From: Sphingomonadaceae bacterium OTU29LAMAA1
GTDB lineage: Bacteria; Pseudomonadota; Alphaproteobacteria; Sphingomonadales; Sphingomonadaceae
DNA: 64,000 nt
Assembly: GCA_024072375.1 (NCBI GenBank)
Contig: CP099617.1
Span: forward strand, 3,665,001-3,729,000
Direction of reading: 5' to 3'
The position numbers and the translations under genes were made by a program. Within the stretch, counting starts at the first letter, position 1. Each line of letters opens with the position of its first letter. The notes below the pieces were generated by a model that saw only the letters and a program-made list of their open reading frames with translations, did no database searches and was not told where the DNA came from. This document shows positions 55,620-63,103 of the stretch, one piece after another.

Positions 55620-56350
55620 TCAAATTCCTCGTTTACGTCTACGGCCGGTCGATGCCCGTCGGATTCGGCCCCGAAAGTATCGGGGGAATGTCCGGGCGCC
55701 GATGCGCCCTGCGAGGCCGTTTCGCAAGGCACGGGAGTGGGTTCAGGTCCGATAAAATGCAGCCAGCGGTCGAGCGCATCGCTCACCCGCGCGGCGGCAG
55801 CGCGGTCGGTCAGGCCTATATGTACCACATTCTCGCGGCCCAGCGCCAACGACAATATGGTGCGCGGCACCGGTAATACCAAGCCCCTGAGCGGCGAACC
55901 TTCGCGATCCGATCCGATCCGCCATGCCTGGTCGAGCTTGCGGTTGCCGTCGGTGCCGGCGTCGGCGGCGTGGTAGAGCGCTTGAAGCTGGCCGGAACGG
56001 GCGGCGGTCTCGATCTTTTCCGATCCGGTGAACAGGCCGCCCGAGCGTGATTCAAGACCGAGGCGGTCGAGCGCGTTGCGTTGCAGGGCGTCTTCAATAC
56101 GCTGGGGCAGATCGTCGGGAATCGTGAGCGGTTCGCCTTTGAACGCGCGGGCAAACGCACCGCGCAGGCGCTTCTTGGCGATCGCCTCTTCGAGCGCGAA
56201 ACGGGTGACGCCGATCCACGCGCCGCGGCCGGGCGCCTTGGCGCGGACATCGGGCAGGATCGTGCCGTCGGGTGACAGCGCGAGCCGGATGAGGTTGTCG
56301 CGCTGGTCACGGTCTTGCGTAAGGATGCACTTGCGGATCGGGTCGGTCAT
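55616..56350 (-). CDS. YlxR-type RNA-binding protein with C-terminal extension
   Basis: A 244-residue protein. The N-terminal YlxR/DUF448 domain (about 5-85) shows RKCILTQ and GRGAWIGVTRFALEEAIAKKRLRGAF. The middle (about 90-200) resembles an L7Ae-like fold, as in other alphaproteobacterial YlxR proteins, and the last 40 residues are low complexity. It sits in the nusA-infB operon as usual, coupled to infB through GTGA. YlxR is thought to bind RNA and to affect transcription or RNase P, without a settled role. Confidence 0.87.
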   Translation of the reverse strand: MTDPIRKCILTQDRDQRDNLIRLALSPDGTILPDVRAKAPGRGAWIGVTRFALEEAIAKKRLRGAFARAFKGEPLTIPDDLPQRIEDALQRNALDRLGLESRSGGLFTGSEKIETAARSGQLQALYHAADAGTDGNRKLDQAWRIGSDREGSPLRGLVLPVPRTILSLALGRENVVHIGLTDRAAAARVSDALDRWLHFIGPEPTPVPCETASQGASAPGHSPDTFGAESDGHRPAVDVNEEFE

Positions 56351-56410
56351 GCCGTGGCCCCCGCTGGTTCGTTTCGCCGGATCAATCGCAGGCTTTCCGT
56401 GCGTGGACGG

Positions 56411-56440
56411 GTGGACCCCGGAACAAGTCCGGGGTGACGG
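56411..56440. repeat. Palindromic intergenic repeat, family E, half copy
   Basis: The stretch GGGTGGACCCCGGAACAAGTCCGGGGTGAC is identical to the right half of the element at 35220-35322, and the similarity extends to the left (TTTCCGT.CGTGGA). The left arm is absent, so this is a truncated copy, directly followed by a run of G. Confidence 0.8.
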
Positions 56441-56454
56441 GGGGGGGGGGGGGG
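56441..56454. repeat. Run of 14 G
   Basis: Fourteen consecutive G (plus strand) lie immediately after the half repeat, in the gap between the tautomerase and ylxR genes. Such a run is prone to slippage in cells and to length errors in sequencing. It is not inside any gene called here. Confidence 0.95.
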
Positions 56455-56534
56455 CGGGCGACGCGCACACGACCGTCCCCGCGGTCACCCGCGAGCCGTT
56501 ACGCACAGCGCGAACCTGGTGGAGCGTTAGCGCA

Positions 56535-56765
56535 TCATTGTGAGGGAACCGCATGCGCGTCCTCCCTCGGTTTGGGGGCGTCGCGATCGGCGAGCAATTG
56601 CCCGCCGGCGCCGTAATTCTCCGTCGACACTTCCTCGATCACGATCTGCACCGCGGCGGGGTTCTTGCCGAGGCGCGACACCAGCGAGGACGTCACGTCG
56701 GCGACGATCCCCGCCTTCTGGTCGCGCGTGGCGCTGCCGGAGATGCGGATCGAGACGAACGGCAT
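56535..56765 (-). CDS. 4-oxalocrotonate-tautomerase family protein
   Basis: A 76-residue protein of the 4-OT/MIF-like superfamily. After removal of Met the N-terminal Pro, the catalytic base of the family, would be exposed (MPFVSIRISG). Small beta-alpha-beta units with AVQIVIEEV follow. It is a bit longer than the classical 62-residue enzymes because of a charged tail. It starts on the nusA stop (TGATG) and ends 184 bp before ylxR, so it is inserted into the nusA-ylxR-infB operon. The substrate is unknown; promiscuous tautomerases are common. Confidence 0.85.
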   Translation of the reverse strand: MPFVSIRISGSATRDQKAGIVADVTSSLVSRLGKNPAAVQIVIEEVSTENYGAGGQLLADRDAPKPREDAHAVPSQ

Positions 56766-58405
56766 CAGGCTTCCTCGCCCTCGGCCGTTTCGTCCGAAGC
56801 AGCAGCGGCAGGCACTTCGGCAGCAGGAGCTTCGTCATCGGCGAACCAATGCTGGCGCGCGGCCATGATGATCTCGTTACCCTGTTCGTCGGACAGGCCG
56901 TATTCGGACAAAATACCGCCCTTCGGCTCGGGACGCTTGGGAGTGTCCTCGTTGCGGCGGCGCGGTTCGACGCGCTTCTTCTCGACCAGTTCGTCGGTGG
57001 CGAGATCGGCGAGATCGTCGAGCGTCTTGATGCCGGCCTTGCCGAGCGTGACCAGCATCGCTTCGGTCAGATACGGCATGTCGACCAGCGCGTCCTCGAC
57101 GCCAAGTGCACGACGTTCCTCGCGATTCGCGGCTTCGCGGCGATCGAGCGCTTCCTGTGCGCGGCTCTGGAGTTCCTGCCCGAGGTCTTCGTCGAAGCCC
57201 TCGATCCCGGCGATCTCGTCGAGCTCGACATAGGCGACCTCTTCCAGCGCACCGAAGCCTTCGGCGACCAGCAGCTGCGCCAGCGTCTCGTCGACGTCCA
57301 GCTCGGTCTGGAACATCTCGGTGCGCTCGGTGAATTCCTTCTGGCGCTTCTCGCTCGCGTCCTGCTCGGTCAGGATGTCGATCGCCTTGCCGGTCAGCTG
57401 GCTGGCGAGGCGGACGTTCTGGCCGCGGCGACCGATGGCGAGGCTGAGCTGATCGTCGGGCACAACGACCTCGATCCGCTCTTCCTCTTCGTCGATCACG
57501 ACGCGGCTGACCGAGGCCGGCTGCAACGCGTTGACGACGAAGGTGGCGATGTCGGGCGACCAGGGGATGATGTCGATCTTCTCGCCCTGCATTTCCTGCA
57601 CGACGGCCTGCACGCGGCTGCCCTTCATGCCGACGCAGGCGCCAACCGGGTCGATGCTCGAATCGCGGCTGATGACGCCGATCTTGGCGCGCGAACCGGG
57701 ATCGCGGGCGGCGGCCTGAATGGTGATGATGCCGTCGTAGATTTCCGGCACTTCCTGCGCGAACAGCTTCTTCATGAAGTCGGGGTGCGCGCGGCTAAGG
57801 AAGATCTGAGGCCCGCGGTTCTCGCGGCGGACGTTGAGGATCAGGCTGCGGATGCGGTCGTTGACGCGGACGACTTCGCGCGGGATCTGCGCGTCGCGGC
57901 GGATAACCCCCTCGGCGCGGCCCAGATCGACGACGACATGGCCGAACTCGACGCGCTTGACGACGCCGGTGATGATCTCGCCCTGCCGATCCTTGAACTC
58001 TTCATACTGGCGCTCGCGCTCGGCATCGCGGACCTTCTGGAAGATGATCTGCTTCGAGGCCTGCGCCTGAATGCGGCCGAATTCGATCGGGGGGAGGGGG
58101 TCGACGATGTAATCGCCGACGACCGCGCCCGGCTGCAACTTCTGCGCCTGCGTGACGTCGACCTGCTTGAAGTAATCGTCGACCGCCTCGACCACCTCGA
58201 CGACGCGCCACAGGCGCAGGTCGCCTGTGGTCGGATCGAGCTTCGCGCGGATGTCGTTTTCGATGCCGTAGCGCGTCTTGGCGGCGCGCTGGATCGCTTC
58301 TTCCAGAGCTTCGATGACGATGCTCTTGTCGATCATCTTTTCCGATGCGACCGAATTGGCGATCGCGATCAGTTCCGCACGGTTGGCGGTGGCAACGGTG
58401 GCCAT
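56765..58405 (-). CDS. nusA: Transcription termination/antitermination factor NusA
   Basis: A 546-residue RNA-polymerase-binding protein. The N-terminal domain, S1 domain (about 135-200), KH1 and KH2 domains (about 225-350, with GVISRDSSIDPVGACVGMKGSRVQ) and C-terminal acidic repeats with a helix-hairpin-helix (GIKTLDDLADLATDEL) are all present. Two bases after its start region lies rimP, in the classical rimP-nusA order. The stop overlaps the tautomerase ATG by one base. Confidence 0.97.
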   Translation of the reverse strand: MATVATANRAELIAIANSVASEKMIDKSIVIEALEEAIQRAAKTRYGIENDIRAKLDPTTGDLRLWRVVEVVEAVDDYFKQVDVTQAQKLQPGAVVGDYIVDPLPPIEFGRIQAQASKQIIFQKVRDAERERQYEEFKDRQGEIITGVVKRVEFGHVVVDLGRAEGVIRRDAQIPREVVRVNDRIRSLILNVRRENRGPQIFLSRAHPDFMKKLFAQEVPEIYDGIITIQAAARDPGSRAKIGVISRDSSIDPVGACVGMKGSRVQAVVQEMQGEKIDIIPWSPDIATFVVNALQPASVSRVVIDEEEERIEVVVPDDQLSLAIGRRGQNVRLASQLTGKAIDILTEQDASEKRQKEFTERTEMFQTELDVDETLAQLLVAEGFGALEEVAYVELDEIAGIEGFDEDLGQELQSRAQEALDRREAANREERRALGVEDALVDMPYLTEAMLVTLGKAGIKTLDDLADLATDELVEKKRVEPRRRNEDTPKRPEPKGGILSEYGLSDEQGNEIIMAARQHWFADDEAPAAEVPAAAASDETAEGEEA

Positions 58406-58406
58406 C

Positions 58407-58994
58407 TTACTTCTGTCCTTCGTTCAAGGAGTCGTTGTCGTTGGTGTCGGCATCCTCGGATACCTCTTCGAATTCGTCCGCGCCTTCGCTGGAGAGGGGT
58501 GCGGTGGCGGCGAGCAGCCGGTCGGTGATCGTCAGCTTGGCATCGTGGATCGCATCGAGGCCGACGGTCATGCGGGTGTGGCCGCGCACGTCGATCGTGA
58601 CCTGATCGCCCTCGATGCCGACGAGATCGCCGGTCAGGATCTTGCGGTTGTCGATCTTCTCGACCAGCGTGATCCGCGCCTCATGGCCCGCCCAGGTCGC
58701 GTAATCCTTCGGCCGGGTGAGCGGGCGGTCGATACCGGGCGACGATACTTCGAGTCGGTATGCATCCTCGATCGGGTCGCGACCCTCGGCTTCCAGCACG
58801 TCGAACGCATCGGAGACGCGGCGCGACAGATCGGCGCAATCGTCGATCGTCAGCTGCCCGGTCTCGGGGCGTTCCGCCATGATCTGCAACGTGGGGTCGG
58901 ACTTGCCGCCGATCATCTTCACGCGCACGAGGTCGAAGCCCAGCGCGCGGGCCTCGGGTTCGATCAATTGCGTGAGGTGGGCGACGTCCGCCAT
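58407..58994 (-). CDS. rimP: Ribosome maturation factor RimP
   Basis: A 195-residue factor for 30S assembly. The signature VSSPGIDRPLTRPKDY is present in the middle, the N-terminal domain has LGFDLVRVKMIGG, and the C-terminus is an acidic tail (EEVSEDADTNDND) common in alphaproteobacteria. The ATG 58994 has GGAG eight bases upstream. It is the first gene of the long translation/RNA operon that runs to pnp. Confidence 0.95.
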   Translation of the reverse strand: MADVAHLTQLIEPEARALGFDLVRVKMIGGKSDPTLQIMAERPETGQLTIDDCADLSRRVSDAFDVLEAEGRDPIEDAYRLEVSSPGIDRPLTRPKDYATWAGHEARITLVEKIDNRKILTGDLVGIEGDQVTIDVRGHTRMTVGLDAIHDAKLTITDRLLAATAPLSSEGADEFEEVSEDADTNDNDSLNEGQK

Positions 58995-59159
58995 GCAAGC
59001 TCCAGATAACAGGTCTTCGCCGCCGCGGAGGTCGTCCCCCGCAGCCTCTTTCACCTGACGATGTTAGAGAAGGCATCAGCCATATACGTCGAGGCCGGGT
59101 TGGAAACAAGCATCCATCGCGGCTAGTCAGGCGTTCGCCGTGGAAACCGGGAGATATTC

Positions 59160-60293
59160 ATGCGCCTAAGCCTGCTCGCCATCCTGCCAATCGCCCTCAT
59201 CGCCTGTTCGGGCAACGCCCCCGTGGAGGGGCAGGCCGGCGAGACGCCGCCGTCGACCAAGCCGTTCCGCGAGACGGTGGTGGCGGATTTCGTCTCTCCG
59301 TGGGCTCTGGCGTTCCTGCCTGACGACCGGATCGTCGTCACCGAGAAAGCAGGGCAGATGATCCTGCTGTCCGCCGACGGCAAGCGCCGCCAGACGATCG
59401 CGACGATCACCGTCGATACGGCGGGGCAGGGCGGATTGATGGACGTGGTGCCCGCACCCGATTTCGCGAGCAGCAAGCGGATATACTTCAGCTATTCGAC
59501 TGCGGGTGCGGGTGGCAAGGGCGTGGTGCTGGCGCGCGGTCGTCTGCGCTCCGACGGCAACGGTGGCGAGCGGCTGGGCGAGATCGAGGCGCTGTTCCAG
59601 GCGCGGCCCTTCGTCGAGGGCGGCGGGCATTACTCCGGGCGGATCGCGTTTTCCCCGGATGGCCAGTCGCTGTTCTTCACCAATGGCGAACGGCAGAAGT
59701 TCACGCCGGCGCAGGACCCGCAGGCGACGCTGGGCAAGGTGTTGCGTCTGACGCTCGACGGCAAGCCGGCGCCGGGCAACCCGCTGGTGGCGAAGGGCTT
59801 CGCACCGGAGGTGTGGAGCTATGGCCACCGCAACCTGCTGGGTATCGCGTTCGATGCGCAGGGGCGGTTGTGGGAACAGGAGATGGGGCCGAAGGGCGGC
59901 GACGAGCTCAATCTCGTGATGCCGGGGCGCAATTACGGCTATCCCAACGTGTCGAACGGCAGCCATTACGATGGCCGCGACATTCCCGATCATGCGCCCG
60001 GCGACGGCTACGAGCCGCCCAAGGTGTGGTGGAATCCGGTGATTTCGCCGGGCGGGCTGATGATCTATTCGGGGTCGATGTTCCCGGCGTGGAAGGGTGA
60101 TGCCTTCATCGGCGGGCTGTCTTCGCAGGCGCTGATCCGCGTCGATCTGGATGGCCAGAATGCGAAGAAAGGCGACCAATGGCCGATGGGCGCGCGCATT
60201 CGTGATGTCGAACAGGGGCCGGACGGCGCGATCTGGGTGATCGAGGATGGTGGCAAGTCGCAGGGCCGGTTGATCCGGCTAACGGCGAAGTGA
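59160..60293 (+). CDS. PQQ-dependent aldose dehydrogenase-like lipoprotein
   Basis: A 377-residue protein of the soluble glucose/aldose sugar dehydrogenase family (YliI/GdhB type), a six-bladed propeller. Lipobox LIAC in MRLSLLAILPIALIAC predicts lipid anchoring to the envelope. GGLMDVVPAPDF, GGHYSGRIAFSPDG and NLLGIAFDAQGRLWEQEMGPKGGDELN are family marks, including the PQQ/His region. It would oxidise aldoses to lactones in the periplasm if PQQ is made or taken up. No PQQ genes are in the window. GGGAG precedes the ATG. Confidence 0.88.
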   Translation: MRLSLLAILPIALIACSGNAPVEGQAGETPPSTKPFRETVVADFVSPWALAFLPDDRIVVTEKAGQMILLSADGKRRQTIATITVDTAGQGGLMDVVPAPDFASSKRIYFSYSTAGAGGKGVVLARGRLRSDGNGGERLGEIEALFQARPFVEGGGHYSGRIAFSPDGQSLFFTNGERQKFTPAQDPQATLGKVLRLTLDGKPAPGNPLVAKGFAPEVWSYGHRNLLGIAFDAQGRLWEQEMGPKGGDELNLVMPGRNYGYPNVSNGSHYDGRDIPDHAPGDGYEPPKVWWNPVISPGGLMIYSGSMFPAWKGDAFIGGLSSQALIRVDLDGQNAKKGDQWPMGARIRDVEQGPDGAIWVIEDGGKSQGRLIRLTAK

Positions 60294-60297
60294 TCTG

Positions 60298-60436
60298 CAT
60301 TCCTCCCCCGCGAGGGGGGGTGGCAGCCGCAGGCTGACGGAGGGGGAGGTAAGCATCGGACGTGGTGCTTGCGGAAACGCCCCTTCCACCACGCCTTCGG
60401 CGCGGTCCCCCTCCCCGCAGACGCGAGGGAGGAATG
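60298..60436. repeat. Palindromic intergenic repeat, family C, reference copy
   Basis: About 139 bp with ends CATTCCTCCC and GGGAGGAATG, inner arms GACGGAGGGGGAGG and TCCCCCTCCCCGC, and the spacer TGCGGAAACGCCCC. The same structure occurs inside truB. It lies between the sugar dehydrogenase and the shikimate-dehydrogenase-like genes, both reading rightward. Confidence 0.88.
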
Positions 60437-60450
60437 AGAAGAGAGAAACC

Positions 60451-61269
60451 ATGACCAAACCCCTGATCGGTCGCGACACGCTGTTGTGCATGTCGCTCTC
60501 CGCGCGGCCCAGCAACTTCGGCACACGGTTTCACAACCGGCTGTATGAGCTGACCGGTCTCGACTATGTCTACAAGGCGTTCACCACCACCGATCTGCCC
60601 GCCGCGATCGGCGGTATCCGGGCGCTCGGCATTCGGGGGTGCGCGGTGTCGATGCCGTTCAAGGAGGCGGTGATTCCGCTGCTCGACGAGTTGAAGGGAT
60701 CGGCGGCGGCGATCGACAGCGTCAACACGATCGTCAACGATGCCGGGCATCTGACCGGCTACAACACCGATTATTCGGCGGTCAAAACGCTGATGGAGCA
60801 GGCGGCGCTGCCTGCCGACACGACCGTGCTGCTGCGTGGTTCGGGCGGGATGGGCAAGGCGGTCGCGACCGCGTTGCGCGACGCCGGGCTGACGCAGGGT
60901 ACGATCGTGGCGCGCAACGAAGCGACGGGACGTGCGCTGGCGGAGTCGGTCGGTTGGGACTGGGCGGCCGAGGTGGGATCACGGACCGCGGGACTGCTCG
61001 CCAATGTCACCCCGCTCGGCATGGAAGGCGCGGATGCCGAGGCGATGGCGTTCGATAGCGACACGATCGCGGCGGCGGACATCGTCCTCGATGCGGTCGC
61101 ATTGCCGCCGGAGACGCCGCTGCTGCGCGCGGCGCAGGCGGCGGGCAAGCGGGTCATCACCGGCGCGGCGATCGGTGTGTTGCAGGCGGTGGAGCAGTTC
61201 GTGCTCTACACCGGCGTGACGCCGACAGAGGCGCAGATCGCCGATGCAGCCGCAGTGGCGCGGGGGTAA
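60451..61269 (+). CDS. Shikimate dehydrogenase-like protein
   Basis: A 272-residue enzyme of the SDH-L (HI0607-like) branch rather than the housekeeping AroE. The N-terminus CMSLSARPSNFGTRFHNRLYE is characteristic. The catalytic Lys lies in SMPFKE, the Asp partner in YNTDYSA, and the nucleotide-binding GSGGMGKA follows near residue 130. It may reduce dehydroshikimate or a related quinate/aminoshikimate-type compound; activity of SDH-L on shikimate is often low. Strong purine-rich leader before the ATG, formed partly by the end of the repeat. Confidence 0.87.
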   Translation: MTKPLIGRDTLLCMSLSARPSNFGTRFHNRLYELTGLDYVYKAFTTTDLPAAIGGIRALGIRGCAVSMPFKEAVIPLLDELKGSAAAIDSVNTIVNDAGHLTGYNTDYSAVKTLMEQAALPADTTVLLRGSGGMGKAVATALRDAGLTQGTIVARNEATGRALAESVGWDWAAEVGSRTAGLLANVTPLGMEGADAEAMAFDSDTIAAADIVLDAVALPPETPLLRAAQAAGKRVITGAAIGVLQAVEQFVLYTGVTPTEAQIADAAAVARG

Positions 61270-61279
61270 ACCTTGCCGA

Positions 61280-61380
61280 AGCCCCTCCTTTTCAAAGGAG
61301 GGGTCGGGGTGGAGGAATTAACTGGCGCTGGTCTCGGTGAGATGTCCCCCACCCAACACCTTCCCTGACTGGGAGGGGCT
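61280..61380. repeat. Palindromic intergenic repeat, family A, copy 3
   Basis: Arms AGCCCCTCCTTTTC and ACTGGGAGGGGCT are more diverged than in the other two copies, but the inner GGTCTCGGTGAGATG matches copy 1 (4815-4917). It lies between convergent genes (shikimate-dehydrogenase-like and thioesterase). Confidence 0.8.
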
Positions 61381-61393
61381 TCTCCGTTGCGAG

Positions 61394-61777
61394 TTAATCC
61401 CGCGCAATCAGATAGTTCATCCGCGCATGCGCGATCGGCTTGGCGCGGTCGTCCTGCCATGCGATCGCCTCGACGTTGGCGACGCGGGTGCCGAGGCGGG
61501 TGACGATCCCTTCCGCACGGGTCGGCTTGTCGCGACCACCGCGCATGAAGTCGACGGTGACGTTGACCGGCTTGATCCGGCCTCCGCCTTCTTCGGTCAG
61601 CGCATGTTGCAGCGAGACGATCGCCGCTACTTCCAGCAATCCGGCAATCGCGCCGCCGTGCAGGAAGCCGGGGCGACCGAGCACGTCGTCCCCGAACGGC
61701 ATTTCCAACAACGGTGCAGCGCCGTCGCGCGGCTCCAGCGTGATGCCGAGCAGCTCGGCATAGGGCGGCAGGCTCAT
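61394..61777 (-). CDS. PaaI-type hotdog thioesterase 1
   Basis: A 127-residue hotdog-fold thioesterase of the PaaI group. The catalytic-region motif RPGFLHGGAIAGLLEVAA holds the conserved His-Gly-Gly. It would hydrolyse acyl-CoA thioesters, possibly aromatic or short chain. The start overlaps the stop of the next thioesterase gene (ATGA). Confidence 0.87.
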   Translation of the reverse strand: MSLPPYAELLGITLEPRDGAAPLLEMPFGDDVLGRPGFLHGGAIAGLLEVAAIVSLQHALTEEGGGRIKPVNVTVDFMRGGRDKPTRAEGIVTRLGTRVANVEAIAWQDDRAKPIAHARMNYLIARD

Positions 61778-62199
61778 GCGAGCGCATCCATCAGCATGAA
61801 TGTGCCGGCGACATGCGCCAGCGGATCGTCGGGCGTTTCGTCATAGGCGATGCCGCGAACGAAGGCGATCGACCGGGTGACCTTCAGGCATTCGCCCCGG
61901 CCGATCACGGTGCGGCCGGGCGTCGCCGGGCGCAGATAATCGACGCGCAGGTCCAGCGTTGCCTGAGCCGCGAACTTGTCCCGCTTCACCCACACCGCGA
62001 CGCTGGTCGCCATGTCCATCAGCGCGATGATCGGACCCGACGCCAGCACCTTGCTATCCGGGTCGCCGATCAAGGTATCGGCATAGGGTAGCGCCAGCTC
62101 GACCCAGCCGTCGCCCTTGGCATGATAGGTGATGCCCAGCAGGCCCGCGTGTCCGGCAAAGCGGTGCGCGAGGAAAGCATCGATGTTGAAGCCGCTCAT
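61774..62199 (-). CDS. PaaI-type hotdog thioesterase 2
   Basis: A 141-residue hotdog protein. The usual HGG of this family is replaced here: the matching stretch is KVLASGPIIALMDMATS, with Ser-Gly-Pro instead of His-Gly-Gly, so the catalytic mechanism may differ. The rest of the fold (ATLDLRVDYLRPATPG) is intact. It and the other thioesterase form a coupled pair and may make a mixed oligomer. It diverges from the crotonase gene. Confidence 0.85.
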   Translation of the reverse strand: MSGFNIDAFLAHRFAGHAGLLGITYHAKGDGWVELALPYADTLIGDPDSKVLASGPIIALMDMATSVAVWVKRDKFAAQATLDLRVDYLRPATPGRTVIGRGECLKVTRSIAFVRGIAYDETPDDPLAHVAGTFMLMDALA

Positions 62200-62276
62200 C
62201 CGCGCTCCTCTACACGGTGACGGCGGTAGCGCAACGCGAGTGGCTGGCCTAGCGTGGCCGCAAAAGGAGAGATGCC

Positions 62277-63056
62277 ATGAACGACCGCGTCACGCTGACC
62301 GTCACCGACGGGATCGCCGATGTCCGCCTCGCGCGCGCCGACAAGATGAACGCGATCGATCCTGCGATGTTCGAAGGCATCGGCGCGACGATCGATGCGC
62401 TGGCGACCCGTACCGACGTGCGCTGCGTCGTGCTGTCGGGCGAGGGCAGGGGATTCTGCGCCGGGCTCGACATGGAGAGCATGGCGCGGGGCGGCTCCGG
62501 CACGTCGAAGGAGCGCAATGCGCAAGGGAGCATCCTGCCGCAGCACGTCACCTGGGGCTGGCGGCAATTGCCGATGCCGGTGATCGCCGCGGTGCACGGC
62601 GTCGCCTTCGGCGGCGGGTTCCAGATCATGTCGGGCGCGGACATCCGCATCGCTGCGCCCGCGACGCGGTTCGCGATCCGCGAAACGTATTGGGGGCTGG
62701 TGCCCGACATGGCGGGCTTCCCGATCTGGCGCGGGCTGGTGCGCGACGATGTGCTGCGCGAGCTGGTCTATACCGCGCGCGAATTCGATGCGGACGAAGC
62801 GCTGCGCCACGGCTTCGTAACGCGGTTGGCGGACGATCCGCTGGCAGAGGCGCTTTCCCTTGCGAAGGCGATCGCCGGTCGCTCGCCGCACGCGATCCGC
62901 GGAGCCAAACGGTTGCTCAACATGGCGCATGACGCCGATCCGCGAACCATGCTGGAGGCGGAGACGGAGGAGCAGCTGAAGGTGATCGGCAAGCCGAACA
63001 TGATGGAGGCGGTCGCCGCAAACATGGCCCGCCGGGCGCCGATATTCGTGGATTGA
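62277..63056 (+). CDS. Enoyl-CoA hydratase/isomerase family protein
   Basis: A 259-residue crotonase-fold enzyme. The oxyanion-hole parts ARADKMNAID and GRGFCAGLDM, and AVHGVAFGGGFQI, are present. The first Glu of the classical hydratase position falls in RETYWGLVPDMAGF, where Glu is kept or shifted, so hydratase, isomerase or hydrolase activity cannot be decided. AAAGGAGAG precedes the ATG. With the two divergent thioesterases it suggests an acyl-CoA-handling corner of the genome. Confidence 0.87.
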   Translation: MNDRVTLTVTDGIADVRLARADKMNAIDPAMFEGIGATIDALATRTDVRCVVLSGEGRGFCAGLDMESMARGGSGTSKERNAQGSILPQHVTWGWRQLPMPVIAAVHGVAFGGGFQIMSGADIRIAAPATRFAIRETYWGLVPDMAGFPIWRGLVRDDVLRELVYTAREFDADEALRHGFVTRLADDPLAEALSLAKAIAGRSPHAIRGAKRLLNMAHDADPRTMLEAETEEQLKVIGKPNMMEAVAANMARRAPIFVD

Positions 63057-63103
63057 TCCATCGCCCGGTATCGCGGACGGACCGTCTGCGTTAGGGTAAA
63101 GCC

